The notes beneath the pieces are model-generated. The model saw nothing but the letters and a program-made list of their open reading frames with translations, had not been told where the DNA came from and made no database searches. The position numbers and the translations under genes were made by a program. Below, in pieces: positions 33,019 to 42,455 of a stretch of DNA of 64,000 nucleotides. The number at the start of each line of letters is the position of its first letter. Positions within the stretch are counted from its first letter, which is position 1. Source of the DNA: a bacterium (lineage in GTDB: Bacteria > JACRDZ01 > JAQUKH01); NCBI GenBank assembly GCA_028719205.1, contig JAQUKH010000010.1:9440-73439 (forward strand), in the 5' to 3' direction.

Positions 33019-34170
33019 ATGTTTTACTATTTATACCTTCTATTATATAAAAATGGCAGTATTTTTTCCGGGCTTAGGATTTTCAGATATATCACAGTCC
33101 GGTCGGTTTTTGCCGCCATTACGGCATTTTTAATAAGCATAATTTTCGGGCCGTGGATTATTCGCCGCCTGAAAGCGATGAAGGCAAATCAGCCGATCAG
33201 GCAGGAAGGCCCGGAGACTCATTATAAAAAGTCAGGTACGCCTACCATGGGTGGTATTTTAATAATCTTTTCAGTTGTTCTATCGTGTCTTTTTTGGAGC
33301 AATCTAAATAACAGTATGGTCTGGATAGTCCTTTTTGTCACCGTTTGGCTCGGGTTGATAGGCTTTATCGATGATTATATTAAACTGACACAGAAAAATT
33401 CAGAAGGGCTTTCAGTTTCATTTAAATTGATCAGCCAGGTTACTTTAGGACTGCTCTTAGGATTTTATTTATACAAATATCCGTTGGATATCGGGGCGCT
33501 CTGGAATTATAAAATCAATGACTCGAATTATATGAAATATTTGAGCACAAAATACATGACGCAGCTCGCTGTGCCGTTCTTTAAAAATGTTTTGTGGAAG
33601 CTTTCATGGTTTTATATTATATTCGCGGCGTTTGTAATAGTAGGAAGTTCTAACGCGGTTAATTTGACGGATGGATTGGACGGCCTTGCTATCGGCGCGA
33701 TAGTATTCGCGTCTATATCATTTCTGGGGATGAGTTATGTTACAGGTAACTGGACGTTCAGCCAGTATTTAAATGTTTTTTATGTCGAAGGGGCAGGTGA
33801 GCTGACTATAATATGCGCGGCTATTATAGGATCAGGACTGGGATTTTTATGGTACAACACTTATCCCGCTCAGGTTTTTATGGGTGATACAGGATCCCTT
33901 GCGTTAGGGGGCGCGCTCGGGACAATAGCGATCCTTACTAAAAAAGAATTAACCCTGGTGATTGTCGGAGGAGTTTTTGTAATTGAAGCTGTTTCGGTTA
34001 TAATTCAAGTGTCAGTTTTCAGGCTTACAGGTAAGAGGGTTTTCCGCGTGTCGCCGATCCATCATCATTATGAGATGAAGGGGTGGCCTGAGCCTAAGGT
34101 GGTCGTTCGTTTTTGGATCATATGTATTGTGTTTACGCTGTTGAGTTTGGCGACATTGAAGATAAGATAA
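33019..34170 (+). CDS. mraY: Phospho-MurNAc-pentapeptide-transferase
   Basis: Integral inner-membrane enzyme that makes lipid I. The 383 residues show about ten transmembrane helices and conserved loops: GTPTMGGI, FIDDYIKL, NAVNLTDGLDGLAIG, FMGDTGSLALGG and the HHHYEMKGWPE catalytic-site region. The N-terminal YLYLLLYKNGSIFSGLRIFRY is standard for MraY. The start is at an ATG after a GGGGGAG box. Confidence 0.96.
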   Translation: MFYYLYLLLYKNGSIFSGLRIFRYITVRSVFAAITAFLISIIFGPWIIRRLKAMKANQPIRQEGPETHYKKSGTPTMGGILIIFSVVLSCLFWSNLNNSMVWIVLFVTVWLGLIGFIDDYIKLTQKNSEGLSVSFKLISQVTLGLLLGFYLYKYPLDIGALWNYKINDSNYMKYLSTKYMTQLAVPFFKNVLWKLSWFYIIFAAFVIVGSSNAVNLTDGLDGLAIGAIVFASISFLGMSYVTGNWTFSQYLNVFYVEGAGELTIICAAIIGSGLGFLWYNTYPAQVFMGDTGSLALGGALGTIAILTKKELTLVIVGGVFVIEAVSVIIQVSVFRLTGKRVFRVSPIHHHYEMKGWPEPKVVVRFWIICIVFTLLSLATLKIR

Positions 34171-34171
34171 T

Positions 34172-34253
34172 AAAAGTCACCAGTGCACCAGTCACCACGT
34201 CACAAGTATTAATTTTTACTGGTGACTTGTGACTTTTAAACTTGTGACTTATG
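34172..34253. repeat. TCACAAGT inverted-repeat element, copy B
   Basis: Left arm AAGTCACCAGTGCACCAGTC plus ACGTCACAAGT; right arm ACTGGTGACTTGTGACTTTT plus CTTGTGACTT. An imperfect hairpin of about 80 bases between mraY and murD, related to copies A and C. Confidence 0.78.
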
Positions 34254-34290
34254 ATAATGCTATCCGCTGTATGATAATACCAGGAGATAT

Positions 34291-35637
34291 ATGGATCTGA
34301 GAGACAAGAAAGTTACAGTTTTGGGTTCGGCAAGAACCGGATTGGATTCCGCGCTATTTTTGAAAAAAAACGGGGCGTTTGTATTTCTTAGTGAGAAAAA
34401 GCCTGAAGAATTATGGGCTAAAACAAAAAAAAAATTAGAAAGCGAAGGAATTATAACTGAGTCCGGCGGGCATACTGACAAAGTTCTGGAAGGGACAGAT
34501 TTTGTTGTGGTAAGTCCCGGCATTCCGTTGAATATCCCGATCCTTATAAAAGCGGGGGAGCGGAATATTCCTGTTATCAGTGAGATAGAGCTTGCGTATT
34601 CTTTTTGTCCGTGCCCTGTTATTGCTATCGGGGGGACTAATGGCAAAACGACTACCACTACGCTTTTGGGAGAAGTATTCAAAAAAAATAAAACACCTGT
34701 AGTTGTCGCCGGTAATATCGGGACAACTTTTATAAGCCAGATAAATAATTTAACGCCGGAGCATTTAGCGGTCCTGGAGATAAGCAGTTTTCAGCTTGAG
34801 GGAATCAAAAAATTTCACCCGGAAATAAGTATAACTCTGAATATAACTCCGGATCATCTTGACAGGTATTCATCGATGGAAGATTATACCGCCGCGAAAC
34901 AGCGTATTTTTCTAAATCAGGAAGAGAATGATTATGCGGTTCTGAATTATGATGATGAGATAATCAGGTCCTGGGCAAAAAAAACAAAAGCAAAGGTTTT
35001 ATTTTTCAGCACAAAGAAAGAATTGCCGGCTGGAACTTATCTTGAAGGGGATAATATTATATTTTCCTTTAAAGGCAGTAAAGAAAATATTTGTTCCCGC
35101 GGTGATATTAAACTTCTTGGCGAGCATAATATCAGTAATGTATTGGCAGTTATTACTGCCTGTAAAATAAAAAATGTGGCAAACAGCATTATTATAAAAA
35201 CAATCAAGTCATTCCGCGGATTAGCTCACCGGATCGAATTTGTGCGTGAGCTCGGGGGCGTAAAATTTTATAATGATTCTAAGGGTACTACCGTGGATTC
35301 GGTTATTAAGGCAATTGAGAGTTTTAATGAGCCTGTAATTCTTATCGCGGGCGGTCAGGATAAAAATCTGGATTTTACGATCCTCAGGGATCTGATTCAA
35401 AAAAAAGTGAAACTTATTATTTTGATCGGTGAGGCAAAAAAGAAAATAGGAAAGGCTCTGGATAAAACTGTAAAAATATATGAAAATGATACACTTGAGG
35501 AAGCAGTGAAGAACGCGAAAAAAATGGCTGAATCAGGGGATGTTGTTTTACTTTCTCCCGGATGCACGAGTTTTGATATGTTCAGGGATTATGAGGACCG
35601 GGGAAATAAATTTAAAAAGGCAGTCAGGGATCTATAG
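34291..35637 (+). CDS. murD: UDP-MurNAc-L-alanine:D-glutamate ligase
   Basis: Adds D-glutamate to UDP-MurNAc-L-Ala. The 448 residues have a Rossmann-type N-domain (VTVLGSARTGLDSALFL), the ATP loop IGGTNGKTTTTTLLGE, LEISSFQLEGI, ITPDHLDRY, HRIEFVRELGGVKFYNDSKG and the C-terminal ILIAGGQDKNLDF, which are MurD-specific. CAGGAGA precedes the ATG. Confidence 0.96.
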   Translation: MDLRDKKVTVLGSARTGLDSALFLKKNGAFVFLSEKKPEELWAKTKKKLESEGIITESGGHTDKVLEGTDFVVVSPGIPLNIPILIKAGERNIPVISEIELAYSFCPCPVIAIGGTNGKTTTTTLLGEVFKKNKTPVVVAGNIGTTFISQINNLTPEHLAVLEISSFQLEGIKKFHPEISITLNITPDHLDRYSSMEDYTAAKQRIFLNQEENDYAVLNYDDEIIRSWAKKTKAKVLFFSTKKELPAGTYLEGDNIIFSFKGSKENICSRGDIKLLGEHNISNVLAVITACKIKNVANSIIIKTIKSFRGLAHRIEFVRELGGVKFYNDSKGTTVDSVIKAIESFNEPVILIAGGQDKNLDFTILRDLIQKKVKLIILIGEAKKKIGKALDKTVKIYENDTLEEAVKNAKKMAESGDVVLLSPGCTSFDMFRDYEDRGNKFKKAVRDL

Positions 35638-35638
35638 T

Positions 35639-36730
35639 ATGTCAGGAAAAAACGCGTCGGATTATAAACTTTTTTTTATTGTTCTTGTTTTAATAGGTAT
35701 AGGGATCATAATGATCTACAGCTCAAGCGCGATGATAGCCTATGAAAACTTCGGGGATAGTTATTATTATCTGAAAAAACAACTTGTATGGTTCATAATA
35801 GGAATAATTTTTGTTTTAATTACGGTGAATATAGATTATCATTTTTGGGATAAGATCAGCAAGCCGCTTCTGATATTCGGCTTGATCCTTTTGGGAGTTG
35901 TTCTGATCCCGCGTGCGAGCAAAGAAATCGGGATCGCGAGACGGTGGATCGAAATAGGCGGATTCAGGTTCCAGCCTACAGAGCTTATTAAACTTATTAT
36001 CGTGATCTATATGGCAAGTTCTTTATCGAGAAAGCAGCGTGAAATAGAAGTTTCATTTTCCGCGTGGTTCCAGGACCTGATAATATTGGGCCTTGTCTGC
36101 GGGCTGGTTGTGTTACAGCCGGATTTTGGAACGGCCGTGATTTTGGGCGGCACGGTATTTATAATGTTCTTTGTATCGGGAGTAAAACTTGTCCATCTTT
36201 TCAGTATTGTACTCTCTTGCGTGCCTTTGCTTTATTTCCTTATATTCAGCAGTGCTTACCGCATGAAAAGATTTTTGGCATTTTTTAATCCATGGCAGGA
36301 TCCACAGGCATCAGGATTTCAGATCATCCAGTCCTTTCTGGCATTCGGTTCCGGCGGGACTTTTGGGCTTGGATTAGGGGAGAGCAAACAAAAATTATTT
36401 TATCTGCCAGAAGCGCATACGGATTTTATTTTTTCTATTGTCGGCGAGGAACTTGGTTTTGTCGGGGCACTGGCAGTTATTATTATTTTTATCGGATTTT
36501 TGCTGCGCGCGGGAAGGATCGTATTTAAAGCAAAAGACAGTTTCGGATGTTTCCTGAGTTTAGGAATATTAACTGTGATAGGACTGGAATTTCTGGTTAA
36601 TATCTCGGTAGTATTAGGAATGCTGCCGACTAAAGGAACGCCGCTTCCTTTTATAAGTTACGGCGGGTCATCTTTAATATTTACCATGGCGTCAGTAGGA
36701 ATTTTATTAAACATTTCAAAAGAAAGCTAA
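35639..36730 (+). CDS. ftsW: Septal peptidoglycan glycosyltransferase FtsW
   Basis: SEDS-family polymerase that works with FtsI. The 363 residues contain about ten transmembrane helices with IGIGIIMIYSSSA, GWR-like RWIEIGGFRFQPTELIKL, VVLQPDFGTAVIL, the catalytic-loop region GLGLGESKQKLFYLPEAHTD and the end PLPFISYGGSSLIFTMASVG. The ATG directly follows the murD stop and is preferred over starts within murD. Confidence 0.95.
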   Translation: MSGKNASDYKLFFIVLVLIGIGIIMIYSSSAMIAYENFGDSYYYLKKQLVWFIIGIIFVLITVNIDYHFWDKISKPLLIFGLILLGVVLIPRASKEIGIARRWIEIGGFRFQPTELIKLIIVIYMASSLSRKQREIEVSFSAWFQDLIILGLVCGLVVLQPDFGTAVILGGTVFIMFFVSGVKLVHLFSIVLSCVPLLYFLIFSSAYRMKRFLAFFNPWQDPQASGFQIIQSFLAFGSGGTFGLGLGESKQKLFYLPEAHTDFIFSIVGEELGFVGALAVIIIFIGFLLRAGRIVFKAKDSFGCFLSLGILTVIGLEFLVNISVVLGMLPTKGTPLPFISYGGSSLIFTMASVGILLNISKES

Positions 36731-36736
36731 AATTTT

Positions 36737-37825
36737 ATGTCAAAAAAAATACTCATTGCTGCCGGTGGAACAGGCGGGCATATTTATCCGGCAATTGTTC
36801 TGGGTCATGAATTGCAGAGTGAATTTAATATGGATATTTTATTTGCCGGTACTAAAAAAGGTATCGGGAAAGATATTTTTACAAAAGAAAAATTTAACTT
36901 TGAATTATTTGACGTTGAAGGATTAAGCCGTAAATTAAATTTATCGCTTTTTATAAGTTTCTGGAAATATTTTAAAAATTTTGTTAAGGCGTTATTTTTA
37001 TTAAGAAGATTTAAACCTGATGTTGTAGTCGGAATGGGGGGTTACATTACGCCTCCTATTGTTCTGGCCGCGGTATTATGCAATATCCCGACGGTAATAC
37101 ATGAACAAAATGTTATACCCGGATTGGCTAACAGGTTCCTGAATAAGCTGGTTGATCAAACCACAGTCGCTTTTCCGGAGGCGCTGCATTATTTTAAAAA
37201 CGCGGTTGTTACCGGAAATCCGGTCAGGTTGGGCATAGAACTTGCTAAGAAAGAGACGGGTATCCATGGCCTGAATCTGGATCCCGGGAAGATCACACTT
37301 TTTATTTTCGGGGGGAGCCAGGGAAGCCATAATCTTAATGAGGTTTTTAAAGATACTTTGTTATTATTGGAAAAAAAAGGCATAGACCTGCAGTTTATTA
37401 TAATGACAGGTGAAAACGATTGGGAAAAGATGGATGAGTTTTGCAGAAATCTTCGTTTCAAATCGATCGTCCGCCCATTTTTTTATAATATCGAAGACGC
37501 CTATGGCGCGTCGGATCTTATAATCGCGCGTTCCGGGGCATTAAGTATTTCAGAAATTTGCGCGTGCGGGAGGCCTGCAATATTTATTCCTTATCCTTAT
37601 GCCGCGGGAAACCATCAATATTTTAACGCAAAAAGAGTTGAAACTAAGGGCGGGGGAATAATCATAACGGAAAAAGAATTAAGTCCTGAAAAACTGGCAA
37701 AAGCCGTTTTTGACCTGTTGGAAAATAAAGCAAGATTAATTATGATGGGTGAAAGGAATAGAGGTTTGTATCAAAAAGGCGCGGCAAAAATACTGGCGTT
37801 AAATGTATTATCATTAATTAAGTAG
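36737..37825 (+). CDS. murG: UDP-GlcNAc:lipid I GlcNAc-transferase
   Basis: Makes lipid II at the inner face of the membrane. The GT28 fold of 362 residues includes AAGGTGGHIYPAIVLG, DVVVGMGGYITPPIVLAA, VIHEQNVIPGLANRF, GGSQGSHNLN, SGALSISEICACGRPAIFIP and the YAAGNHQYFNA segment. It starts six bases after ftsW without a clear Shine-Dalgarno, so coupling is likely. Confidence 0.96.
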   Translation: MSKKILIAAGGTGGHIYPAIVLGHELQSEFNMDILFAGTKKGIGKDIFTKEKFNFELFDVEGLSRKLNLSLFISFWKYFKNFVKALFLLRRFKPDVVVGMGGYITPPIVLAAVLCNIPTVIHEQNVIPGLANRFLNKLVDQTTVAFPEALHYFKNAVVTGNPVRLGIELAKKETGIHGLNLDPGKITLFIFGGSQGSHNLNEVFKDTLLLLEKKGIDLQFIIMTGENDWEKMDEFCRNLRFKSIVRPFFYNIEDAYGASDLIIARSGALSISEICACGRPAIFIPYPYAAGNHQYFNAKRVETKGGGIIITEKELSPEKLAKAVFDLLENKARLIMMGERNRGLYQKGAAKILALNVLSLIK

Positions 37826-37868
37826 CGGTGTTTGAAATTTAACAGATATAATATTATACAAAGGTTTT

Positions 37869-37948
37869 AAAGTCACATAGTCACAAGTCACAGGCAAAAA
37901 ATTATATTTCTATCTTGTGACTTAACGACTTGTGTACTTGTGACTTTT
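37869..37948. repeat. TCACAAGT inverted-repeat element, copy C
   Basis: Left arm AAGTCACATAGTCACAAGTC; right arm CTTGTGACTTAACGACTTGT plus ACTTGTGACTTTT. It lies between murG and murC and ends immediately before the murC TAGGAG box. Confidence 0.78.
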
Positions 37949-37960
37949 GCTAGGAGACAT

Positions 37961-39337
37961 ATGCTTCCAAGAGACCGTAAAATACATTTCGTCGGGATCG
38001 GCGGTTCAGGGATGAGCGGGATTGCCGAAGTTTTGCTTAACTTAGGCTATCAGGTTACAGGTTCAGATATTAAAGAAAGTCCGGTAATAAAACATTTAGA
38101 AGAATTAGGCGGTAAAATATATTACTCGCATCACGCGGATAATATTAATAATGCTGATGTTGTTGTTATGTCCACAGCGATCCTGAATGATAATCCTGAG
38201 ATATTAGCGGCACGGGAAAAAAAAGTGCCGGTTATTCCCCGCGCGGAGATGCTGTCTGAGCTTATGCGGATGAAATCAGGGATCGCGATAGCCGGTTCTC
38301 ACGGGAAGACCACAACAACGTCTCTCGTGGCGTCTATTCTTGCCAGGGCGGGTATGGATCCGACTATTGTGAATGGCGGGATCTTAAACAGCCTGGGGAC
38401 AAATGCCAAACTCGGGCAGGGAGAATTCCTTGTAGCGGAGGCGGATGAAAGCGACGGGTCATTCCTTTTACTTTCGCCGGTCATTGCTATAGTAACGAAC
38501 ATTGATCTGGAACATCTCGATTATTTCAGAGATCTGGATCATATCAAGGAAACTTATCTTCAATTTATCAATAAAGTGCCTTTTTATGGAAGTAGTATAA
38601 TTTGTCTTGATAATCCAAATATCCAAAGCATTATACCAGGAATAAAAAAGAAATTTATTACATACGGCTTGAAAACCCAGGCTGATATGGTAGCTAAAAA
38701 TATTCAGATAAAACCGATGGAAATGCAGTTTGATGTGGTTTATCGCGGCAGGGATCTTGGCCGGTTCAATTTGCGTGCCGCGGGTATACATAATGTTTAT
38801 AACGCGCTGGCCGCGATAACCTGCGCTTTGGAATTAGGAATAAGTGAAGAGAAGATTCACGAGACATTACAGGAATTTAAGGGTGTTAAAAGGCGCTTTC
38901 AGATTAAGGCTGAGGTCAATGATATTATGGTGATCGATGATTACGGCCATCATCCTACAGAAATAGAAGCAACCTTGAACGCGGCGCGAGTGGGATGGAA
39001 CAGAAGAATTGTCCTTGCTTTTCAGCCGCACCGTTTTACTAGAACCAAGGCGCTGATCGAACAATTTGGAAGATGTTTTTATCAGGCGGACGAATTAATT
39101 ATAGGGCCTATTTATCCGGCGGGTGAAAAACCGATTCCCGGTATAACCGGTGAATCGATAGTGGAATCGGCAAAAAAATATGGCCAGAAAAATGTCAGGT
39201 ATATTCCTGATAAAATAAAGATGCTGGAACACATTTTATCGATCGTTAAACCCGGGGATATGGTTTTTACAATGGGCGCGGGGGATATTTGGCAGGTTGG
39301 GGAAAACCTTATTGAAAAATTAAAAGCGAATAAATAA
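37961..39337 (+). CDS. murC: UDP-MurNAc:L-alanine ligase
   Basis: Adds the first amino acid of the stem peptide. The 458 residues have HFVGIGGSGMSGIAEVL, GSDIKESP, the ATP loop AGSHGKTTTTSLVASIL, EADESDGSFL, NIDLEHLDYF, FKGVKRRFQ, DDYGHHPTEI and FQPHRFTRT, all MurC-specific. The ATG at 37961 has TAGGAGA upstream; a more distal in-frame start lies in the repeat element. murB, often next or fused, is not present. Confidence 0.96.
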   Translation: MLPRDRKIHFVGIGGSGMSGIAEVLLNLGYQVTGSDIKESPVIKHLEELGGKIYYSHHADNINNADVVVMSTAILNDNPEILAAREKKVPVIPRAEMLSELMRMKSGIAIAGSHGKTTTTSLVASILARAGMDPTIVNGGILNSLGTNAKLGQGEFLVAEADESDGSFLLLSPVIAIVTNIDLEHLDYFRDLDHIKETYLQFINKVPFYGSSIICLDNPNIQSIIPGIKKKFITYGLKTQADMVAKNIQIKPMEMQFDVVYRGRDLGRFNLRAAGIHNVYNALAAITCALELGISEEKIHETLQEFKGVKRRFQIKAEVNDIMVIDDYGHHPTEIEATLNAARVGWNRRIVLAFQPHRFTRTKALIEQFGRCFYQADELIIGPIYPAGEKPIPGITGESIVESAKKYGQKNVRYIPDKIKMLEHILSIVKPGDMVFTMGAGDIWQVGENLIEKLKANK

Positions 39338-39386
39338 CCACCCCTGTTTTCCCTTCCTTCGCAAGGAGGGGATTAAGGGGAGGTAA
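39335..39386. repeat. Palindromic repeat, TACCACCCC family, copy 2
   Basis: TAACCACCCCTGTTTTCCCT ... AGGGGATTAAGGGGAGGTAA around a CCTTCGCAAGG core. It starts at the murC stop codon. Related to 17232-17279. Confidence 0.8.
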
Positions 39387-39408
39387 TTTTTTACCGAAAG
39401 AACAAATA

Positions 39409-40338
39409 ATGAGAAAAAAAGATATTAAAGACTTGCGAATCGGCGTGCTTGCCGGCGGGGTGTCCTCGGAAAGAGAAATTTCTTTGATCAGCGGCAGGGC
39501 GGTAAAAAAAACGCTTGATGAACTAGGCCTTAAAAATGTATTTATTGATGTTGATAAAAATATTGCTTCCAGGTTAAAACAGGCAAAAATCGATCTTGCT
39601 TTTCTGGCTTTGCACGGCCCCGGCGGCGAAGACGGAACTATTCAGGGGCTGCTTGAAATAATGGAAATCCCTTACACGGGCTCAGGGGTCCTGGCCTCAG
39701 CCGCGGGAATGGACAAAATATTTACCAAGCAAATCCTTGTCGCTAATAAAATCAAAACACCGGGATTTACAATTTTAAATGCCGGGGTACGGAATTTTGC
39801 GCCCTTACCGAAACTGCCGTTTGTTGTTAAACCGTCCCGTCAGGGATCAGCAGTCGGGGTTAGTATTGTTTTTAAAAAATCAGAGATCGAAAAAGCGCTT
39901 GATTCCGCTTTTTCTTTTGATGAAAATATTTTAATTGAGGAATATGTTACCGGTAAAGAAATAACAGTCGGTATTCTGGGAGACGATGCGTTACCGGTTG
40001 TGGAGATAGTTCCAAAAAATAAATTCTACGATTTTGAGGCCAAGTATAAAAAAGGGATGTCGGAACATATCATCCCAGCGAGGCTTCCAGCCGATATTTA
40101 TAAAAAGGCGCAGAAGATCGCGTTGAACACCCACAGAATATTAGGTTGCCGGGATGTTTCAAGGCTGGATATGATATATAATCCGAAAAAAGGTTTATTT
40201 GTGCTTGAAATTAATACTATCCCCGGGATGACAAGCGTGAGCTTGCTTCCTGACGCGGCAAGATCGGCGGGGATCGATTTTAAAGAAATGATACACCGGA
40301 TAGTTGTTATGGCGGGAAAAAGGGCTGGATTAATATGA
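39409..40338 (+). CDS. ddl: D-alanine-D-alanine ligase
   Basis: ATP-grasp enzyme making D-Ala-D-Ala for MurF. The 309 residues include LAGGVSSEREISLISG, FLALHGPGGEDGTIQGLLE, YTGSGVLASAAGMDK, FVVKPSRQGSAVGVS, EEYVTGKEITVGIL, RLDMIYNPKKGLFVLEINT and PGMTSVSLLPDAA. The serine in the SLLP omega-loop region and the tyrosine-containing YTGSGV loop follow the Ddl pattern. It overlaps ftsQ by four bases. Confidence 0.95.
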   Translation: MRKKDIKDLRIGVLAGGVSSEREISLISGRAVKKTLDELGLKNVFIDVDKNIASRLKQAKIDLAFLALHGPGGEDGTIQGLLEIMEIPYTGSGVLASAAGMDKIFTKQILVANKIKTPGFTILNAGVRNFAPLPKLPFVVKPSRQGSAVGVSIVFKKSEIEKALDSAFSFDENILIEEYVTGKEITVGILGDDALPVVEIVPKNKFYDFEAKYKKGMSEHIIPARLPADIYKKAQKIALNTHRILGCRDVSRLDMIYNPKKGLFVLEINTIPGMTSVSLLPDAARSAGIDFKEMIHRIVVMAGKRAGLI

Positions 40339-41165
40339 GATATAGTAAAAATGTTTATTTAACAAAACGGCGCCACTCTGACGCGAAGAGGCAGGAATCA
40401 AGATCGGATTTTTTAAATTCATTGGGTAAAATAATGACGATTTTGGTTGGAACAGCTGTGGTTGTTTCCTTGTTCTGGATAACGCGCAATTTTGTTTTAG
40501 TCTCGCCATATTTTAATATAAAAAATATTACTGTTACAGGTAATAAGGCTGTTCCAAAAGAGGACATAATAAAATTAACCGGCATAGAACCCGGGCGGAA
40601 TATTTTTAAATTAAATTTAGTCAAGGTCCAATACCAGATCAAAGAAAATCCTTTGTTTGATAAAGTGTGTGTTAAAAGGTGCCTTCCCGATAAAGTCGAG
40701 ATCCAGGTGGAAGAAAGGAAATCGGCGGCGTTTTTGAATATAAAAGGGGATTTTTACCTGGTCTCGGAAAATGGAATAATTTTTAAAAAATTATCATCAG
40801 TTATTTATGAGAACCTTCCGATAATAACTAATGTAAATTTGAAAAGTATTGTCTTAGGCAGTGAAATTGATTCTTATGACCTTAAGATGGGGTTAAAGGT
40901 CATAAAGGATATTAAAAGTGTTCAACCTGAACTTTTAGCCTGCATCTCGGAAATAAACGCGGGAAATGCTGATGAGATCATCGTTTATACTAACAATGGA
41001 ATAAAAATAAAGGTTGATAAAAATACTGATAAAAGCAAATGGCTTCGGTTGAATATGGTAATAAGCGCCGCGAATTCAGAAAAAATTCCGGTTGGTTATG
41101 TGGACATGCGTTACAATAAACAGATTGTTTTAAAGCCGGCGGAAAAAACAAGTAAAAGAACGTGA
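40335..41165 (+). CDS. ftsQ: Cell-division protein FtsQ
   Basis: Bitopic inner-membrane protein of the FtsQLB complex, 276 residues. It has a cytoplasmic basic tail, a transmembrane helix near residues 34-54 (MTILVGTAVVVSLFWITRNF) and a POTRA domain beginning FNIKNITVTGNKAVPKEDI. A beta domain with LPDKVEIQVEERKSAAFL follows. It is coupled to ddl by ATGA, in the standard cluster order. Confidence 0.9.
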   Translation: MRYSKNVYLTKRRHSDAKRQESRSDFLNSLGKIMTILVGTAVVVSLFWITRNFVLVSPYFNIKNITVTGNKAVPKEDIIKLTGIEPGRNIFKLNLVKVQYQIKENPLFDKVCVKRCLPDKVEIQVEERKSAAFLNIKGDFYLVSENGIIFKKLSSVIYENLPIITNVNLKSIVLGSEIDSYDLKMGLKVIKDIKSVQPELLACISEINAGNADEIIVYTNNGIKIKVDKNTDKSKWLRLNMVISAANSEKIPVGYVDMRYNKQIVLKPAEKTSKRT

Positions 41166-41196
41166 AATAACGTTTTACTAATATAAGGGGGATTAC

Positions 41197-42432
41197 ATGG
41201 CAAAAGAAAAAATAATAGTAGGATTGGATATCGGTACAACAAAAATTGCTACTATTGTCGCGAAGATTGATGATAATAAAAAAGACCTGGAAATAATAGG
41301 TGTTGGGATATCAGAATCTTTTGGAATGAAAAAAGGCATGGTGACAAATCTAGAGGCGGTAACTTCCGCTATAGAAAAGTCAGTAAGTGCCGCCGAAGAG
41401 ATGGCAGGCGTAAGGATAAACAAAGTATATGCCGGGATCGCCGGTGCTCATATAAAAGGGATAAACAGCAGGAGCGCGATAAGTGTGCAGCGTCCTGATA
41501 AAGAAATAACAAAGTATGACGTGAGCCGCGTTATGGAAGCCGCTCAGACGGTGTCTATCCCTGTTGACAGAGAGATCATTTATGTTCTGCCGCAGGATTT
41601 TATCGTGGATGAGCAGTGCGGAATATCTGAGCCGGTCGGTATTGCCGGGAATAAGCTCGAGGCGGAAGTGCATATATTTATAGGTGCAGTAACTTCCATT
41701 CAGAATCTGATAAGATGTGTTAATGAGGCCGGGATTGAAGTGGAAGAGATAGCCCCGGAACCGCTGGTTTCAAGTTACGCGGTGTTGAACGAGGATGAAA
41801 AAAGGCTGGGTGTGATTCTCGCGGATATGGGAGGCGGCACAACGGATATCGCTATTTACGTGAATGGGATATTAAGGCATACCGCTGTTATTCCTGTAGG
41901 CGGAGATCAAATTACAAATGACCTGTCAGTAGGCTTACGTGTTCCTGTCAGCGAAGCTGAACGGATAAAAAAGGAATATTGCAAGGCCATGTATTTCGAG
42001 GAAGACAAAACTGATCCGGTGGATATTCCATGTAACGGTAATCAGGGTGAGCGCATGTTCTCGCAAAAAGAACTTTCTTTTATAATTAAACCAAGGCTTG
42101 AGGAAATTTTCTGGCTTATACACAATGAGGTCAGAAGTTCCGGTTTTGAGGGTTTGACCGCTTCAGGATTGGTCCTGACCGGTGGGACATCCCAAATGAA
42201 AAATATCGACAAATTGGGAGAAAAAATATTTTCCCTGCCTGTCCGAAAAGGCGCGCCAAATACCAGCATAAAAGGTTTACATGATCTGATAAATAATCCG
42301 ATATATTCCACAGGTGTAGGACTTATTCATTACGCGTGGAAGAAGCATTGTGAAGATAACAGCAAAAATGAATTAAATATATTTGAAAAAACTTTCAATA
42401 AATTAGGGTCTTTGATCAAAGCATTACCCTGA
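41197..42432 (+). CDS. ftsA: Cell-division protein FtsA
   Basis: Actin-like protein tethering FtsZ to the membrane. The 411 residues contain phosphate-1 VGLDIGTTKIATIVAKI, the 1C subdomain with VYAGIAGAHIKGINSRSA, phosphate-2 LADMGGGTTDIAIY and the adenosine motif LTGGTSQMKNIDKLGE. The C-terminal amphipathic helix (NIFEKTFNKLGSLIKAL) is the membrane-targeting sequence. AAGGGGG precedes the ATG. Confidence 0.96.
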   Translation: MAKEKIIVGLDIGTTKIATIVAKIDDNKKDLEIIGVGISESFGMKKGMVTNLEAVTSAIEKSVSAAEEMAGVRINKVYAGIAGAHIKGINSRSAISVQRPDKEITKYDVSRVMEAAQTVSIPVDREIIYVLPQDFIVDEQCGISEPVGIAGNKLEAEVHIFIGAVTSIQNLIRCVNEAGIEVEEIAPEPLVSSYAVLNEDEKRLGVILADMGGGTTDIAIYVNGILRHTAVIPVGGDQITNDLSVGLRVPVSEAERIKKEYCKAMYFEEDKTDPVDIPCNGNQGERMFSQKELSFIIKPRLEEIFWLIHNEVRSSGFEGLTASGLVLTGGTSQMKNIDKLGEKIFSLPVRKGAPNTSIKGLHDLINNPIYSTGVGLIHYAWKKHCEDNSKNELNIFEKTFNKLGSLIKALP

Positions 42433-42455
42433 TTTAGTATCACAAGGAGGATAAA

